Shown here piece after piece: positions 44,012 to 54,000 of a DNA stretch of 64,000 nt. The stretch is from Salinibacter ruber DSM 13855. Lineage in GTDB: Bacteria; Bacteroidota; Rhodothermia; Rhodothermales; Salinibacteraceae. The notes under the pieces are model-generated. The model saw only the letters and a list, made by a program, of their open reading frames with translations. It was not told the origin of the DNA and made no database searches. The stretch is taken from NCBI RefSeq assembly GCF_000013045.1, contig NC_007677.1:1674001-1738000 (forward strand). Direction: 5' to 3'. Each line of letters begins with the position of its first letter. The stretch's first letter is position 1. The position numbers were made by a program, and so were the translations under genes.

Positions 44012-44031
44012 AGGCCAGACGGGCGTCGCCG

Positions 44032-45726
44032 CTAAAGACTCGAAGACAGCGACCGATCCTGGAGGTTGGACTGCAGGGATGAGATGTCGTCCTGCAGTTC
44101 GGTGTCGGACTCCAGGTCCTCCTCGATCTTGCGGTAGGCGTGGATCACGGTGGAGTGGTCGCGCCCGCCAAATCGGGAGCCGATGTGGTCGTACGACTCG
44201 TCGGTCAATTCGCGGCAGAGGTACATGGCGATCTGGCGCGCCTGTGCCACCGTCTGTTTGCGGGACCGAGAAAGCAGGTCGCCCTTTTCGAGCCGAAAGT
44301 ACTCGGCAACCTGCTCGATGATGTCGTCCGCGTTGAGGGCGTCTGCGCCCTCGTCGGTGTGCTCGCGCAGGAAGCGACGGGCCGTATCGAGGTCGAGCGT
44401 CCGGTCGTCGAGCTGGACGAGGGCGGTGAGGCGGGTGAGGGCCCCTTCGAGCTGGCGCACGTTCGAGTCGATGCGCTGGGCGATCAGCTCCAGCACGTCC
44501 GGCGACACGGCGATGTCCTGCCGGGCGGCCTTGCGCTGCAGGATCGCGATCCGCGTTTCGAGGTCCGGGCGCTGAATATCGGCGCTCAGGCCCCACTGGA
44601 AGCGAGAAAGCAACCGCTCCTCGATGCCAGGGATCTCTGCGGGGGGACGGTCCGCACAGAGGAAAATCTGTTTCCCGTTCTGGTGGAGGTCGTTGAAGAT
44701 GTGGAAGAACTCCTCCTGGGTCTTTTCCTTCTCGCCAAAGAACTGGACGTCGTCGACGATGAGCAGGTCGGCCTGCCGGTAGTAGCTCGAGAACGCCGCG
44801 ATCCGGTTCTCACGGACCGACTGCACGAACTGGCTCGTGAAGCGGTCGCTGGAGACGTACAGCACCCGTTCGGCGGTGTTGTGCTCCAGGGCGTAGTTGG
44901 CGACAGCCTGCGCCAGGTGCGTCTTCCCCAGGCCCACACCGCCGTACACCAGGAGCGGGTTGTAATTCGTGCTGCCGGGCTCCTGCGCCACGGCGAACGC
45001 GGCGCTCCGGGCCAGACGATTGCCGTCCCCCTCCACGAACTCGTCGAACGTGTACTCCGGACGAAGGTGCTGCTTGGCCTGTTCGTAGAGGGCCGAGCGC
45101 TCATCCGGAGAGCCCGCGTCGGTTTGGGGCGGGGAGGGGGCGGAGGCATCGTCCGTACGGCCAGCGTCCGAGACATCGGCGACGTCGGGGGAGGACGGGC
45201 GGGGCGTGGTCGGGCCCGTCGGCGAGGAGGCTCCCCCCGAGGTCGATGCGTCCGGGGAGGGAGACTGGTTGATTGCCTCTCGACCGGCTGGGGACGAAGA
45301 CGACACCGGCTCCGATGGACGCGGGGACGTGGAGGAGCGTCCGGCCTGGTCGCTGGAGGGGGCGGACGACGGTCGGTCCTGGGGCGACGAAGACGCGTCC
45401 GGCTCGTCGGGGGCAGATCCGGACGACCCGGAGTCCGTAGCAATCTCGTCGGGGCGCTCCTCCTCGGGGGCCACCTGGTAGGTCACGTCCGTCGGCTCCC
45501 CGACCGCCTCGCTCACGGCCTGCCGGATGGAGCGCTGAAACCGGCTGCGGAGGTACTGGATGCCGAAGGGCGTGGGCACCTGCAGGGTCAGCGTGGGGGA
45601 TCCCTCATCCGTAGACAGGTCGAGGGGCTGGATGGGGTCCAGCCAGTTCTGAACCGTTCGCTCCGGAAGCGTCTCGCGGAGATCGCGAAGCGCAGTGCGC
45701 CAAGCGTCGGAGGCGGACGGGACCAT
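44032..45726 (-). CDS. dnaA: Chromosomal replication initiator protein DnaA
   Basis: DnaA opens the replication origin. The 564-residue protein has domain I (about 1-85, ALRDLRETLPERTVQNWLDP), then a domain II linker of about 130 residues made of Ser, Pro, Asp, Thr and Glu. Domain III has Walker A GGVGLGKTHLAQAVANYAL and Walker B LLIVDDVQFFGEKEKTQEEFF, and domain IV carries the DnaA-box reader SRFGGRDHSTVIHAYRKIEE. Most DnaA proteins have about 440-470 residues, so the long linker explains the extra size. Neighbours are not dnaN, recF or gyrB, and no TTATCCACA box cluster is near. ATG 45726 is the only good start. Confidence 0.97.
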   Translation of the reverse strand: MVPSASDAWRTALRDLRETLPERTVQNWLDPIQPLDLSTDEGSPTLTLQVPTPFGIQYLRSRFQRSIRQAVSEAVGEPTDVTYQVAPEEERPDEIATDSGSSGSAPDEPDASSSPQDRPSSAPSSDQAGRSSTSPRPSEPVSSSSPAGREAINQSPSPDASTSGGASSPTGPTTPRPSSPDVADVSDAGRTDDASAPSPPQTDAGSPDERSALYEQAKQHLRPEYTFDEFVEGDGNRLARSAAFAVAQEPGSTNYNPLLVYGGVGLGKTHLAQAVANYALEHNTAERVLYVSSDRFTSQFVQSVRENRIAAFSSYYRQADLLIVDDVQFFGEKEKTQEEFFHIFNDLHQNGKQIFLCADRPPAEIPGIEERLLSRFQWGLSADIQRPDLETRIAILQRKAARQDIAVSPDVLELIAQRIDSNVRQLEGALTRLTALVQLDDRTLDLDTARRFLREHTDEGADALNADDIIEQVAEYFRLEKGDLLSRSRKQTVAQARQIAMYLCRELTDESYDHIGSRFGGRDHSTVIHAYRKIEEDLESDTELQDDISSLQSNLQDRSLSSSL

Positions 45727-45964
45727 AGATGAGAAGGAGACCGTGCGTTAGCGGCGACAGAGAAGCGGCGCCGGCGGGGACTGAGATCGACGCCTGCACA
45801 ACGTAGACCACAGCCGTTCAGAACGCAAGCCGATGCCGGGAAAATTTAAAGAGGCGCGGCTTCGCGGCGCTAACGGTCCCTCCGAAATTTCTGGCCCGAA
45901 TTGCCTCCACGAAAGGAGGCCCGACGGCCGTGGCGCAGGCCGGACTCGTGCACGAATCTGACGC

Positions 45965-45978
45965 GGCCCTCAGGGGCC
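45965..45978 (-). terminator. Hairpin between hppD and dnaA
   Basis: GGCCC (45965-45969), loop TCAG, GGGCC (45974-45978) lies 33 bases past the hppD stop on the minus strand. It may end the hppD transcript before dnaA. No T-run is seen. The stretch 45727-46010 also contains an AT-rich AAAATTTAAA near 45841-45850, where a dnaA promoter may lie. Confidence 0.4.
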
Positions 45979-46010
45979 TCGCGGGCCTCAGCGTGGGAGA
46001 CTGAATAACA

Positions 46011-47156
46011 CTACAGATTGCCCCGGCGCTCCTGCTCCCGCTCCATGGCCTTGAACAGAGCCTTGAAGTTGCCGGCGCCGAACGAGCGGGCCCCTTCCCG
46101 CTGAATGATCTCAAAGAAGACCGTGGGGCGGTCCTGGACCGGCTTGGTAAAGATCTGAAGCAGGTAGCCGTCCGGGTCGCGGTCCACGAGGATGCCAAGC
46201 TCCTCAAGGTCGTCGATGGATTCGTTGATGGAGCCCACGCGCTCGGTGAGCACCTCTCGGTCGTAATACGTGTCCGGGACGTGGAGAAATTCAACGCCGC
46301 GGCGACGAAGTTCGCGCACGGTGGTGATGATGTCGTCGGACGCGAGTGCGACGTGCTGCACACCGGCCCCCCGGTAGAACTCGAGGTACTCCTCAATCTG
46401 ACTCTTCTTTTTGCCTTCGGCGGGCTCGTTGATTGGGAATTTGATCTTCTCGTCCCCGTTGGCCATCACCTTCGACATGAGGGCCGAGTACTCGGTCGAG
46501 ATGTCCTGGTCGGTGAAGTGGAGCATGTTGAAGAAGCCCATCGTTTGGGCGTAGTACTCCACGTACGTATCCATGTCCCCTTCGTGGACGTTGCCCACGC
46601 AATGGTCCACGTACTGCAGTCCCGCTGGCGCGGGCGGGGACCAGAACTCGTTCTCCCACCGCTCGAAGCCCGGCAGGAAGGGCCCGTCGTAGTCCGAGCG
46701 TTCTACGAAAGTGTGTACGGTGTCGCCGTAGGTGGCAATGGTAGCGGTCACGACGCGTCCGTGCTCGTCCTCCTGAACCGTAGGGGACTGGACGGGCGGG
46801 GCGCCGCGCTTCGTCGTCTCCTCGAAGGAGGCGGCCGCATCGTCCACCTCGAGCGCGATGTCCTTTACCCCGTCCCCGTGCTGGCGGACGTGCTCGCTGA
46901 TTGAGGAGTCCGGCCCGAGGGCCGACGTCAGGACGAACCGGATGTCGTTCTGCGTCAGCAGGTAGCTCACCTTGTCTTCGTGTCCGGTTTCCGGGCCCCG
47001 GTAGCCCTGAATCTGGAACCCAAACAGGTGGGCGTAAAAGTGCGCGGCCTGCTTGGCGTTGCCGACGTAGAACTCGACGTGGTCGGTGCCGTTGAGCGGA
47101 AGGAAATCTTCGGGGCTTTCGACGTCGGGGTCCGGGGCAGTGGTCGGGTTGGCCAT
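46011..47156 (-). CDS. hppD: 4-Hydroxyphenylpyruvate dioxygenase
   Basis: HppD converts 4-hydroxyphenylpyruvate to homogentisate in tyrosine breakdown. The 381-residue protein has two VOC domains. The first starts NGTDHVEFYVGNAKQAAHFY. The second holds iron-site histidines in LQYVDHCVGNV (about 175) and GAGVQHVALASDD (about 258), the Glu in RPTVFFEIIQREG (about 355) and the C-terminal SFGAGNFKALFKAME. ATG 47156 is used; an in-frame ATG at 47165 would add three residues. No hmgA or fahA is adjacent. A LacI-type box lies 33 bp upstream of the start. Confidence 0.96.
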   Translation of the reverse strand: MANPTTAPDPDVESPEDFLPLNGTDHVEFYVGNAKQAAHFYAHLFGFQIQGYRGPETGHEDKVSYLLTQNDIRFVLTSALGPDSSISEHVRQHGDGVKDIALEVDDAAASFEETTKRGAPPVQSPTVQEDEHGRVVTATIATYGDTVHTFVERSDYDGPFLPGFERWENEFWSPPAPAGLQYVDHCVGNVHEGDMDTYVEYYAQTMGFFNMLHFTDQDISTEYSALMSKVMANGDEKIKFPINEPAEGKKKSQIEEYLEFYRGAGVQHVALASDDIITTVRELRRRGVEFLHVPDTYYDREVLTERVGSINESIDDLEELGILVDRDPDGYLLQIFTKPVQDRPTVFFEIIQREGARSFGAGNFKALFKAMEREQERRGNL

Positions 47157-47188
47157 GGTGCGCAAAGGGATTGTGGACGGGGGAGATC

Positions 47189-47200
47189 GGAAGCGCTTTC
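47189..47200. promoter_or_regulatory. LacI-type operator-like box upstream of hppD
   Basis: GGAAGCGCTTTC matches a perfect GGAAGCGCTTCC palindrome at 11 of 12 positions. With flanks (TCGGAAGCGCTTTCAC) it matches the box before the acetyltransferase gene at 14 of 16 positions. It lies 33-44 nt upstream of the hppD start codon. Confidence 0.4.
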
Positions 47201-47256
47201 ACATGTTGGGATCGTCGATACTTTTTCTCTGCACAAACGTTTCGGGGGGGCGTTGG

Positions 47257-47964
47257 TTAGGACGAACTGGAATGGGCCTGGGCCGCGGTCGTGGGCGTGG
47301 ACATCGTGAACCGAACCGGAAGACGGAGTCGGATTGGAATGGGATCACCGTCGATCCGGGCCGGAATAAAATCAACCGATCTTACGCCGTCTATGGCGGC
47401 GGAATCGCACAGGGGATGAAGGGATTTGACCACCTCGATATCCCTCACGCTCCCGTCGGGCTCGACCAGAAACTCGAGTTCTAAGCGTCCCTCAATGCCC
47501 TGAGCGCGTGCTTTCTTCGGATAATTGATGTTCAGGTACAGGCTGCCCTTGCCCCCAACGATCTGTGGCGTACGATCTGAGACGTCGAGCGTGCTTGCGT
47601 ATCGTGCCTTTTCGTTCCGGCTGGCGTTGGACGCCGAAGGGGAGGATCCCGAGTCGCCGTCGCCCTCGACCGTTTCCGAGGGCGATGAGGCGTCCGATGC
47701 GGCCTCGTCGGGTGAGGGAGGGGCGCTGGTGGGCGGAGGCGCCCGCTCGGACCGGCCATCTGGGTCCGTGTCGGTGGGCTCTTCGGGCACCACGTCGCCG
47801 AGCAGAATCCGGTCGGCGGACGAATCGGTCGTCCATCCTACCTGTGGCGATGAGCGCTGGAGCGGGAGGTGAACCAGGGCAATTACGACGACGAGACTGG
47901 CGGCCAGCCCGACCATGCAACGTACGGGGTAGGCGTCCAGGACGACATCCGTGATTGTATCCAT
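47257..47964 (-). CDS. TonB-family energy transducer protein
   Basis: The 235-residue product has one N-terminal membrane segment (CMVGLAASLVVVIALVHLPL, about 10-30). A periplasmic linker of about 100 residues rich in Pro, Ser, Asp and Glu follows, and a C-terminal TonB domain: LYLNINYPKKARAQGIEGRL, LEFLVEPDGSVRDIEVVKSL and RVSVDFIPARIDG-like SVDFIPARIDGDPIPIRLRLP. It would couple inner-membrane energy to outer-membrane receptors, but no ExbB/ExbD or receptor gene is adjacent. ATG 47964 (MDTITDVVLDAY) is used; a longer frame to 47991 adds nine residues. It is on the same strand as hppD, 100 bp upstream. Confidence 0.82.
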   Translation of the reverse strand: MDTITDVVLDAYPVRCMVGLAASLVVVIALVHLPLQRSSPQVGWTTDSSADRILLGDVVPEEPTDTDPDGRSERAPPPTSAPPSPDEAASDASSPSETVEGDGDSGSSPSASNASRNEKARYASTLDVSDRTPQIVGGKGSLYLNINYPKKARAQGIEGRLELEFLVEPDGSVRDIEVVKSLHPLCDSAAIDGVRSVDFIPARIDGDPIPIRLRLPVRFTMSTPTTAAQAHSSSS

Positions 47965-48144
47965 GACGGGCACGGGGCTGGGAAGGGGCATCCATCATTT
48001 CTTTACACGAATAATGCGCACATTGATTCCGCTCGCGGACAACTGCCCCTGGCACGCACGATTCCGGATGCGCGAACCAAACCGGACCGTTTCGTGTGGC
48101 ATGGGGGCGCGTGTGCTGCTCATTTGAGTCAGTCTCTGAGTCTT

Positions 48145-49158
48145 ATGTTTTCGGCACTTGTGCTCGACGACACAGAGGGCGAGATTCAAGCCCAGGTCCG
48201 GGAGCTCCAGACCGACGATCTTCCGAGGGCTGAATCGGAGGAGGTGCACCTGGAGGTTCTGTACTCGAGTCTCAATTACAAAGACGGGCTGGCCGTCACG
48301 GGCAGTGGGCAGGTCATTCGTGGGGATTATCCCATCGTGCCGGGCATCGACTTGGTTGGGCGTGTCCTCAACACCGATCACGACGCCTTCGAAGAGGGGG
48401 ATCGCGTTATCGGAACCGGCTGGCAGCTGGGCGAGGTGGCCTGGGGCGGGTACCGCCAGGAAGCCCGCGTGGCCGGTCGCAAACTCGTCCCGCTTCCCGA
48501 TGGGCTGTCCCCGGCCCAGGCCATGATTATTGGCACGGCCGGTTTCACCGCGATGCTTTCGGTGATGGCACTCGGCGAACACGATGTCTCCCCAGGGGCC
48601 GGTGAGGTGGTTGTCACGGGGGCGTCGGGGGGAGCGGGAAGCATTGCCGTCGCGCTGCTGGACGCCCTCGGGCACGAGGTGGTCGCCTCCACCGGGAGCG
48701 AGACCGCGCACGCGTACCTTCGCGCCTTGGGGGCCGACCGGATTGTGCACCGTCGCACGTTGGGGGAGGGCCCGGACCGCCCCATGGAGTCGGGCCGGTG
48801 GGCGGGTGCGATCGATGCGGTGGGGGGCGATACCCTCGCGACGCTCATCGCGCAGTTAAAACGGCACGGCAGCGTGGCCTCATTCGGAAACGCGGGGGGG
48901 CACGAACTGCGCACGACGGTCCTCCCGTTTATCCTGCGGGGGGTGAATCTCCTCGGCATCGACTCGAACACCTGCCCGAACGACCGTCGTCGCACGGCCT
49001 GGGGCCGGCTCGCGCAGCTGCTCACCGAAGCGCATTTTGACCGCATCCACGCCCGGACGATTTCGCTTGCCGACATTCCGGAGGCCAGCCGGGCCCTCCT
49101 GGCGGGCGAGGTGCAGGGGCGCATTCTCGTCGACGTGCAGGGGAACGGGGCGGCATGA
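48145..49158 (+). CDS. acuI: YhdH/AcuI-type medium-chain quinone reductase / acrylyl-CoA reductase
   Basis: The 337-residue protein is a zinc-free MDR enzyme of the YhdH/AcuI group. It has YSSLNYKDGLAVTGSGQVIR near the start, YPIVPGIDLVGRVLNT, the Rossmann-like VVVTGASGGAGSIAVALLDALG (about 152-173), ASTGSETAHAYLRALGADRIV and LLGIDSNTCPNDRRRTAW. AcuI reduces acryloyl-CoA with NADPH and is often linked to DMSP or 3-hydroxypropionate use; YhdH has a broader quinone activity. ATG 48145 (MFSALVLDD) is typical. Divergent from the TonB-like gene. No dmdABC genes are present, so the substrate is inferred. Confidence 0.9.
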   Translation: MFSALVLDDTEGEIQAQVRELQTDDLPRAESEEVHLEVLYSSLNYKDGLAVTGSGQVIRGDYPIVPGIDLVGRVLNTDHDAFEEGDRVIGTGWQLGEVAWGGYRQEARVAGRKLVPLPDGLSPAQAMIIGTAGFTAMLSVMALGEHDVSPGAGEVVVTGASGGAGSIAVALLDALGHEVVASTGSETAHAYLRALGADRIVHRRTLGEGPDRPMESGRWAGAIDAVGGDTLATLIAQLKRHGSVASFGNAGGHELRTTVLPFILRGVNLLGIDSNTCPNDRRRTAWGRLAQLLTEAHFDRIHARTISLADIPEASRALLAGEVQGRILVDVQGNGAA

Positions 49159-49265
49159 GGGACGGTCTGAATCGAGTGGGCGTTTTTCCCGTACGTAAGA
49201 GCGAGCCCCAAAAAAATACGGCGTCGTAGATTCTCCTCTTCGGTAGCAGCCCAATACCAATCTGC

Positions 49266-50492
49266 ATGACGGTCTCCATCTGGCAGCAGGCGCACCAGAA
49301 GCGGGAAGCGGCCTACGACGTCATCGTGGTGGGCGGGGGCATCGTCGGGTGTTCGACGGCCTATTGGCTCGGCCGCCGCGCCCCATCGCTGGACGTCGCC
49401 CTGCTGGAGGCCCGGACGCTCGGGGCCGAGGCGAGCGGCCGGAACGCGGGTTTCGTCTTGCAGGGCACGCACGCCGACTACCGCACCGATGTGGAGCGCT
49501 ACGGCAAGCGGACGGCCCGTCGCCTGTGGCAGTTCACGCGGGAGAACCGCGACCTTCTCGCGGCGGAGTTGCGGGGAAGCGCGTTTTCGTGGCGGGCCGA
49601 CGGCGCCCTCGTCGCGGCCGGTACTGCGGAGGAGGACGAGCGGTTGCGGACCAGCCTGCCCCACCTCCGCGCCGCGGGCGCCCCGGCCGTCCACCTCGAC
49701 GCGGAGGAGACCAACGACCGGATTGGGGCCTCGGGCTTCCACGGCAGCCTCTTCGTCACTACGGGCGCCGCCGTGAACCCGCTTCACCTCGTCCAGCACG
49801 TGGCCGCGAAGAGCGGCGCCGACGTGCACACGCAGCACCCGGTCGAGCACGTGCGCTGGGGGGAAACCGGAGCCGTGCTGGGGACCCCCGATCGGCACTT
49901 TCGGGCGCCCAGGGTCGTCTTCGCCCTCGGCCCTGCGCTGCCAGAGCTGGTTCCCGCCGTGTCGTCCGTCGTCCGGTCGGTGCGGGCGCAGATGCTGGCG
50001 ACGGCCCCCGCCGATGCGGTGCGCATTCCGGTGCCGGTCTACTCCCACCGCGGGGGGTTTTATGTGCGACAGCGAGAGGATCGGCGCCTGCTCGTCGGGG
50101 GCGGCCGGCACGCGCATCGTGCGGCCGAGGAGACGAGCCGCGACGCGACGACCCCGGCGGTGCAGGCCACGATTGAGCGGTACCTCCACACCCATTTCCC
50201 GTGGAGCCCGTCGCTCGGCATCGAGCAGCGCTGGAGCGGGACGATGGGCTTCTCGCCCGACGGGCGGCCCGTGGTGGGGCGGGTGCCAGAGCACCCGGAA
50301 GGCGTCTTTGCCACCGGGTTTACGGGGCACGGCATGGGGTACGGCTTCCGGATGGGGCGCCTGCTGGCAGACTTGGTGTCGGCGAACGAGACGCCGGAGG
50401 CCCTTGATCTGTTTGCCGCCTCCCGCTTCGAGGACCCGGACGCAAAGCAGGCAGGAGCGGCCCCGGACCGATCCCGTCCTACTGATTCCTGA
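49266..50492 (+). CDS. FAD-dependent oxidoreductase, DadA/glycine-oxidase-like
   Basis: The 408-residue enzyme begins with a dinucleotide-binding fold YDVIVVGGGIVGCSTAYWLG (about 17-36) and has EASGRNAGFVLQGTHADYR (the SGRN motif). The DAO-type C-terminal block follows: RWSGTMGFSPDGRPVVGRVPE, then GVFATGFTGHGMGYGFRMGRLLADLV. These mark the D-amino-acid oxidase/glycine oxidase/sarcosine oxidase superfamily. The substrate could be a D-amino acid, glycine derivative or sarcosine. It stands alone, 107 bp after acuI and 92 bp before the DUF4174 gene. Confidence 0.9.
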   Translation: MTVSIWQQAHQKREAAYDVIVVGGGIVGCSTAYWLGRRAPSLDVALLEARTLGAEASGRNAGFVLQGTHADYRTDVERYGKRTARRLWQFTRENRDLLAAELRGSAFSWRADGALVAAGTAEEDERLRTSLPHLRAAGAPAVHLDAEETNDRIGASGFHGSLFVTTGAAVNPLHLVQHVAAKSGADVHTQHPVEHVRWGETGAVLGTPDRHFRAPRVVFALGPALPELVPAVSSVVRSVRAQMLATAPADAVRIPVPVYSHRGGFYVRQREDRRLLVGGGRHAHRAAEETSRDATTPAVQATIERYLHTHFPWSPSLGIEQRWSGTMGFSPDGRPVVGRVPEHPEGVFATGFTGHGMGYGFRMGRLLADLVSANETPEALDLFAASRFEDPDAKQAGAAPDRSRPTDS

Positions 50493-50584
50493 CCGGCCCC
50501 TCTCATGCCTCCATGCCGACGTTCGGGTGTTGGTCTCGTGGGACGAGAGGAAGTAGCGCCCCCCAACGACGGCCCCTTCGAACC

Positions 50585-51064
50585 ATGCGAACCCTCCTCG
50601 TCGCCTGCATCGTCCTAGCGCTGCCCCTCACGGTCATGGGCACCCCTGCCGACTCCGTCGACTTCCGGCCCGAGCACCATCAGTGGGAGCACCGGCTGCT
50701 GCTCGTGTTTGCGCCGACCGACTCCAATGTGATGCGGGCCGGGCAGGAAGCCGCGTTTGAGGGCCGGGACCCGGGATTTCGGGAGCGGGACCTTCTGGTG
50801 CTGACTGTGACGGGCCAGAACCGAGGCACGCAGCGGGCCGCCCCCGGAGCCGAACCGCAGCCCCTCACGGCGGCAGCGGCCCGGCGGCTGCGCGACCGGT
50901 TCGACGTGCCGGACGACGCGTTCCGGGTCGTGCTCGTCGGCAAAGACGGCACCGAGAAGCGCCGCGAGGCCGAGCCGGTCTCCGCCCGCTCCGTCTTCGA
51001 TACCATCGACGCGATGCCGATGCGCCAGCGCGAGATGCGGGAGCAGGACGGCGGCGGTGAGTAG
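50585..51064 (+). CDS. DUF4174 secreted protein
   Basis: The 159-residue product has a signal peptide (LLVACIVLALPLTVMGTPA). A thioredoxin-fold-like DUF4174 domain follows, with the typical HQWEHRLLLVFAPTDSN opening, RDLLVLTVTGQNRG and FRVVLVGKDGTEKRREAEPVS. Members are periplasmic or secreted and their function is not known; the fold resembles peroxiredoxins without the catalytic Cys, and none is seen here. It ends 2 bp before the M1 peptidase stop in a convergent arrangement, leaving no room for a terminator. Confidence 0.8.
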   Translation: MRTLLVACIVLALPLTVMGTPADSVDFRPEHHQWEHRLLLVFAPTDSNVMRAGQEAAFEGRDPGFRERDLLVLTVTGQNRGTQRAAPGAEPQPLTAAAARRLRDRFDVPDDAFRVVLVGKDGTEKRREAEPVSARSVFDTIDAMPMRQREMREQDGGGE

Positions 51065-51066
51065 CG

Positions 51067-54000
51067 CTACAACTCAATGCCAATCCGCCAGCGGAAGTCG
51101 AATTCGTCGGTGCTGCCCTCGATGCGGCCCGGGTCGCTGGCCCAGAGCGGAAACTTGGCCACCACGTCGAGCCCCTGCAGGAAATCCGACTGGGCCGTCC
51201 AACGCTCGAGGTGGGGAATCTCGGAGATGCTGTAGCGGGCGCCGATGCCGGCGTCGGCCTTTAGATTGTCCGCGGCAAACCCGGAGAGGAACGCGCCCTC
51301 GTTCCACGTCGTGCCGATGCCCGAGAAGGCGGACAGGCGCAGGGGCGAGAGGGCGTTCACGGTGGGGAACGGGGTGCCGCCAAGCGAGAGGCGACCGGCC
51401 GTGATGTTTTCGCCACTGAGGCCGAGGCGCCCGTTGGCGGCCCGAAGGTACGCAACCGGCCCCGCTGGCCCGAACCCGACGAGATGGGCGTCCGACACGG
51501 GCTGCTCGAAGGCTGCGCTCGCCTGCCGGTACGTGTCGTTGCGCCACTGCGCCTCCAGCGAGCGTCCACCCAGGACGAAGCGCTTGTGGGGGAGCAGGCC
51601 GTCGGCCCCGAGGCCGAACTGAAGGTTCGCCCGGCCCGTCAGGGCGCTCAAGTCCGCTGTCTTCTGGGCAGTCAGCGAAACGCGGGAGGCCTGGTCGAAG
51701 GGGCTAAAGCGTTCCGTTCCTCCCCGATTGCCGGTAAACCCGAGGAGCGTCCCGCCAAGCTCGGCGGAGGCGTTCAGTCGGTCACCCCCATTTACGAGTG
51801 TGTAGTCGAGGCGGGCCGAAACGGTGTGGGATTCCCCCCACGGATTGCTCCGGACGGGAACGCAAGAGCCGACACGTCGACGCGTCGAGCAGAGGAGGCC
51901 CGCATTTCGGAGGCCAAATGCTCGGTCAGTCGGGTTCAACTGCTGGAGCAATGAAACCCGGAGGCGCTCGTCTGTGTCCGCAAGCGGTGATCGGAGCGGC
52001 GTCTGAAAAGAGAGCCGATTTTCGAGTACGCCGAGATGCTTCGCGGCCGAGAGTTCGACTGTGGCGCGGGCGCCGAACGGAGTGAACGGACGCTCGTAGC
52101 GAAGCTCGTAGTCAAGCCCGCTAAACCACGATCCCGCATCGAAACCAAGCTGGGGACCGGAGACGTCTACCAGCGTCGGATCGTCGCCCCCGGAAAACAG
52201 CACTTCGGGCCAGAGGGTGACCGTGCCGCGGAGTTGTCGCTCGCCCCGAAAGTACTGCCCGCGGACCTGCAGGCCGCCCCCAAACCCGAAGTCGTCGGCG
52301 TAGCCGGCCAACGGCCGCACGCCCAGTTCGTAGTGCGACCAGCTCGGCTGCGGGGCCCGGAGGACACGCGTCCGCAGCGGTAGGGTCGTGGAGTTGTTGA
52401 GGCGGTTTACGTCGGGCGTCTCGCCGTTCGGGTCGATCATCGCCTTCTCGACCCGACTGTCGACCGTCACCGACACAGTCTTCTCCGGCGCGACCCAGGG
52501 CCACGGCTCGGTGACGATCCAGTCGTCCGGGACCGGCTTATGGCCGTGCATCGACGCCAGGGGCACGTTGAGCCACTGGGTTGTACCGTCGGCCAGCGTG
52601 AGCTTCACGTCTTGTGGCAGGCGGAGGGTGCCCTTTCGCTTCAGCGTCAGGTCCACTGCCACGCCGTCGCCCGTTCGCCTCTGGTCGAGGTCCGCGATCG
52701 CATCGTCAACGGTGCGGGTCGACTCGGTTACCTGCTGAAAGTACCAGTCGAGCATGAGACCGCTTTCCTGCTCCGCGAACAGCTCCAGGTCGAACGGGTC
52801 GGGGTGCATGCCGGCCCGCTCGCGGAAGTAGCGCCTCAGCCACTGGTCGCGCTGCGCGTCGCCCATGACGTAGCCCAGCATGTCCACGAGCATTTGCCCC
52901 CCCGGGTACGAGGTGATGCCGTAGGCGGTATTGGTAGAGAACCAGTCGGCCGGGGTGCTAAACGGCTCGGCGATTCCGAGCTTGTGCATCGTCACGACGC
53001 TCTGGCGGGCGCCGGTGTGGTCCGCGGGCTGCCCTGCGAGGTGGGCCATCCCCTCCGTCGTGGCGTAGCTCGTAAAGCCCTCGTCCATCCAGGCGTAGTC
53101 GGCCTCGTTGCTGCCGAGGGCGGAGTAGAACCACATGTGTGCAAACTCGTGGACCGTGGTGCCGAGGATCGACCGGTAGCTGCTTTTCTCTTCAAATTCG
53201 GGGCCGTCGTAGCTACTCACGACCGTGAACATCGGGTACTCCATGCCGCCGTCTCCGCCCTGCGCCACGGTCATCTGCGGGTACGGGTAGTCGCCGTACT
53301 CGTCGCTGAAAAACGCCGTGAGGTCGGGCATGTTGTTTCGCAGCGGGCGCCACTGCTCGGCGACCTCGGGCTTGTAGAGGATGTGGTGGGTGGTGCCGTC
53401 CGCGGTCACCTTATCGTGAATGTAGTCGGGATCGGCCGACCAGGCGAAGTTGTGCACGTCCTCGGCCCGAAAGTGCCAGGTGAGCGTGTCCGCGTCCGGC
53501 AGGCCGTCCGACGGGCGCCACGTGCCGCTGCCGTCAATGTCGTAGCCGTGCCCGACCTCGTCGGGGTTCTGTAAAACGCCGGTGGCGCCAATTGTATATT
53601 CGGCGGGAAGGGTGATCTCCACGTCGAACTCGCCGTACGGCGCGTAGTATTCGCGGTTGATGTAGTAGTTGGCGTGCCAGCCCCGCTCGTCGTACTCCGC
53701 CATCTTGGGGTACCACTGGGTCATGGTGTAGTCGATGTCGTCCCCACGGCTGTTGCGCCCGCTCCGACGGGTCTGAAGCGGCACCTGCGAGCGGTAGTCC
53801 ATGACGAAGGTGGTGGAGGTGCCGGGCGGTATGGGCTCGGCAAGATCCACCCGCAGAACCGTATCATACACTTCGTAGGAGACGGGCGTGCCGTCCTGCG
53901 TGAGCGAGGTCACCGTCTGCCGGCCCTGCTCGTCCGGTGTCAGGTTGAAAATGCGTGGTACCGTGCGCCCGTCCGGGTCGGGGAGGTGGCGGTTGCGCTC

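Noticed and set aside
45727-46010. Chromosomal origin next to dnaA
   Set aside because: No TTATCCACA-like DnaA boxes, no AT-rich DUE repeats beyond one short AAAATTTAAA, and no replication gene neighbours.
48378-50330. Minus-strand open frame of 650 codons across acuI and the FAD oxidoreductase
   Set aside because: Opposite two enzymes with intact nucleotide-binding folds; low-complexity composition; shadow.
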